Positions 63,483 to 64,000 of a DNA stretch of 64,000 nucleotides are shown here, in pieces (the stretch's first letter is position 1; every line of letters begins with the position of its first letter). Origin of the DNA: Janthinobacterium sp. BJB426 (lineage in GTDB: Bacteria; Pseudomonadota; Gammaproteobacteria; Burkholderiales; Burkholderiaceae_D); the NCBI RefSeq assembly GCF_002735705.1, contig NZ_PDZL01000002.1, positions 248,001 through 312,000 of the forward strand, in the 5' to 3' direction. The notes beneath the pieces are model-generated. The model ran no database searches and was not told where the DNA came from. It saw nothing but the letters and a program-made list of their open reading frames with translations. Made by a program: the position numbers and the translations under genes.

Positions 63483-64000
63483 CTTTCGGCATTCACTTTC
63501 TCTTCCAGCCAACTGACCGCCTGCTCGCCGGCCGCCTTGCCTTGCGCCAGGCAGGCCGTCAGCAGGTAGCCGCCCGTCGGCGCTTCCCAGTCCAGCATTT
63601 CCCCCGCCAGGAACACGCCCGGCATGGCGCGCAGCATGCTGCCTTCGACTCCGTCGAATTCCACGCCGCCAGCGCTGCTGATGGCTTCGTCGATGGGGCG
63701 CGGGCGTACGAGTGTCACGGGCAGCAGCTTGATGGCGTCCGCCAGCCTGGCTTCGTCGGCGAAGTCGGCCGCACTCAGGCATTCGCGCAGCAAGCCCGAT
63801 TTCACGCCCTTGATGCCCAGGCGGCTATTCAGGTGGCTGGACATGGAGCGGGAACCGCGCGGGCGCGTCACTTCTTCGAACACGCGTTCATGCGTGTGGT
63901 CAGGCGCCAGGTCCAGCCAGATGGTGGTGCTGCCCTCGGCGGCGATCTGCTCGCGCAGGGCGGCCGATAAGGCATAAATCAGGCTGCCTTCCACGCCGCC
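63479..64000 (-). CDS. BaiN/HI0933-like FAD-dependent oxidoreductase, C-terminal part (partial)
   Basis: About 173 C-terminal residues are visible and the frame is open to the right edge, so the N-terminal flavin-binding part is outside the window. The fragment shows FEEVTRPRGSRSMSSHLNSRLG, AISSAGGVEF, MPGVFLAGEMLDWEAPTGGY and LLTACLAQGKAAG, typical of the HI0933/BaiN family (TIGR03862-type). These are FAD-binding reductases of mostly unknown substrate. The stop overlaps the end of the GIN-domain gene. Its start cannot be placed here. Confidence 0.85.
   Translation of the reverse strand, partial: GGVEGSLIYALSAALREQIAAEGSTTIWLDLAPDHTHERVFEEVTRPRGSRSMSSHLNSRLGIKGVKSGLLRECLSAADFADEARLADAIKLLPVTLVRPRPIDEAISSAGGVEFDGVEGSMLRAMPGVFLAGEMLDWEAPTGGYLLTACLAQGKAAGEQAVSWLEEKVNAES

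Overview
The window looks like chromosomal DNA from a high-G+C betaproteobacterium of the Oxalobacteraceae, most like Janthinobacterium or a close relative. This rests on three things: the gene order tig-clpP-clpX-lon-hupB-ppiD, the edge of an XrtA/PEP-CTERM exopolysaccharide locus, and an hpnCDE squalene operon, all in GC-rich coding sequence. The genus is inferred from the sequence only; no database search was run.

Layout. 1-2.1 kb: 3' part of a PEP-CTERM/XrtA locus (prsK-like kinase, partial, and an EpsB-type sugar transferase). 2.3-3.9 kb: nadB. 3.9-11.0 kb: a small secreted protein, then a minus-strand operon reading VWA (TerY-like) - PP2C phosphatase - transmembrane Ser/Thr kinase - two secreted MORN-repeat proteins. 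11.5-15.8 kb: poorly conserved small secreted or lipoprotein genes, including a DUF3304 lipoprotein, and a LuxR-type regulator. 15.9-19.4 kb: a TerB protein, a palindromic repeat, an Amj-type lipid II flippase and a strikingly AT-rich orphan GHKL ATPase that looks horizontally acquired. 19.6-26.8 kb: purL, a membrane diguanylate cyclase and a response-regulator/TPR protein. 27-31 kb: a LysR regulator divergent from a Tat-exported hydrolase, an MFS transporter and a cyclophilin-like protein. 31.2-36.8 kb: PQQ glucose dehydrogenase with a downstream TetR regulator, and a zinc alcohol dehydrogenase divergent from an AraC regulator. 36.8-43.5 kb: 5-oxoprolinase, the NAD(P)HX repair enzyme, and the tesA/ybbA divergent pair. 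43.6-53.7 kb: the protein quality-control block (ppiD, two tRNA-Asp, hupB, lon, clpX, clpP, tig, tRNA-Leu), all on the minus strand. 53.9-58.1 kb: an RND efflux pump (adaptor and permease). 58.4-61.6 kb: hpnCDE. 61.7-64 kb: a small membrane peptide, DUF1700 and GIN-domain (DUF2807) proteins, and a truncated BaiN/HI0933-like flavoprotein running off the right edge.

How the genes work together. Housekeeping blocks (NAD and purine synthesis, proteolysis, squalene synthesis for hopanoids) alternate with accessory segments. The best candidate for an undescribed system is the 4.5-11.0 kb operon. It has the VWA/PP2C/kinase composition of the TerY-P triad, but its kinase appears to span the inner membrane, with a periplasmic TPR and TonB-C-like region, and is followed by two exported MORN-repeat proteins. 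This suggests phosphorylation signalling coupled across the envelope. The second candidate is the AT-rich GHKL ATPase at 17.5-19.4 kb. Several intergenic hairpins, including a ~100-nt rod-like inverted repeat and a dispersed 18-nt repeat, are also worth a look.
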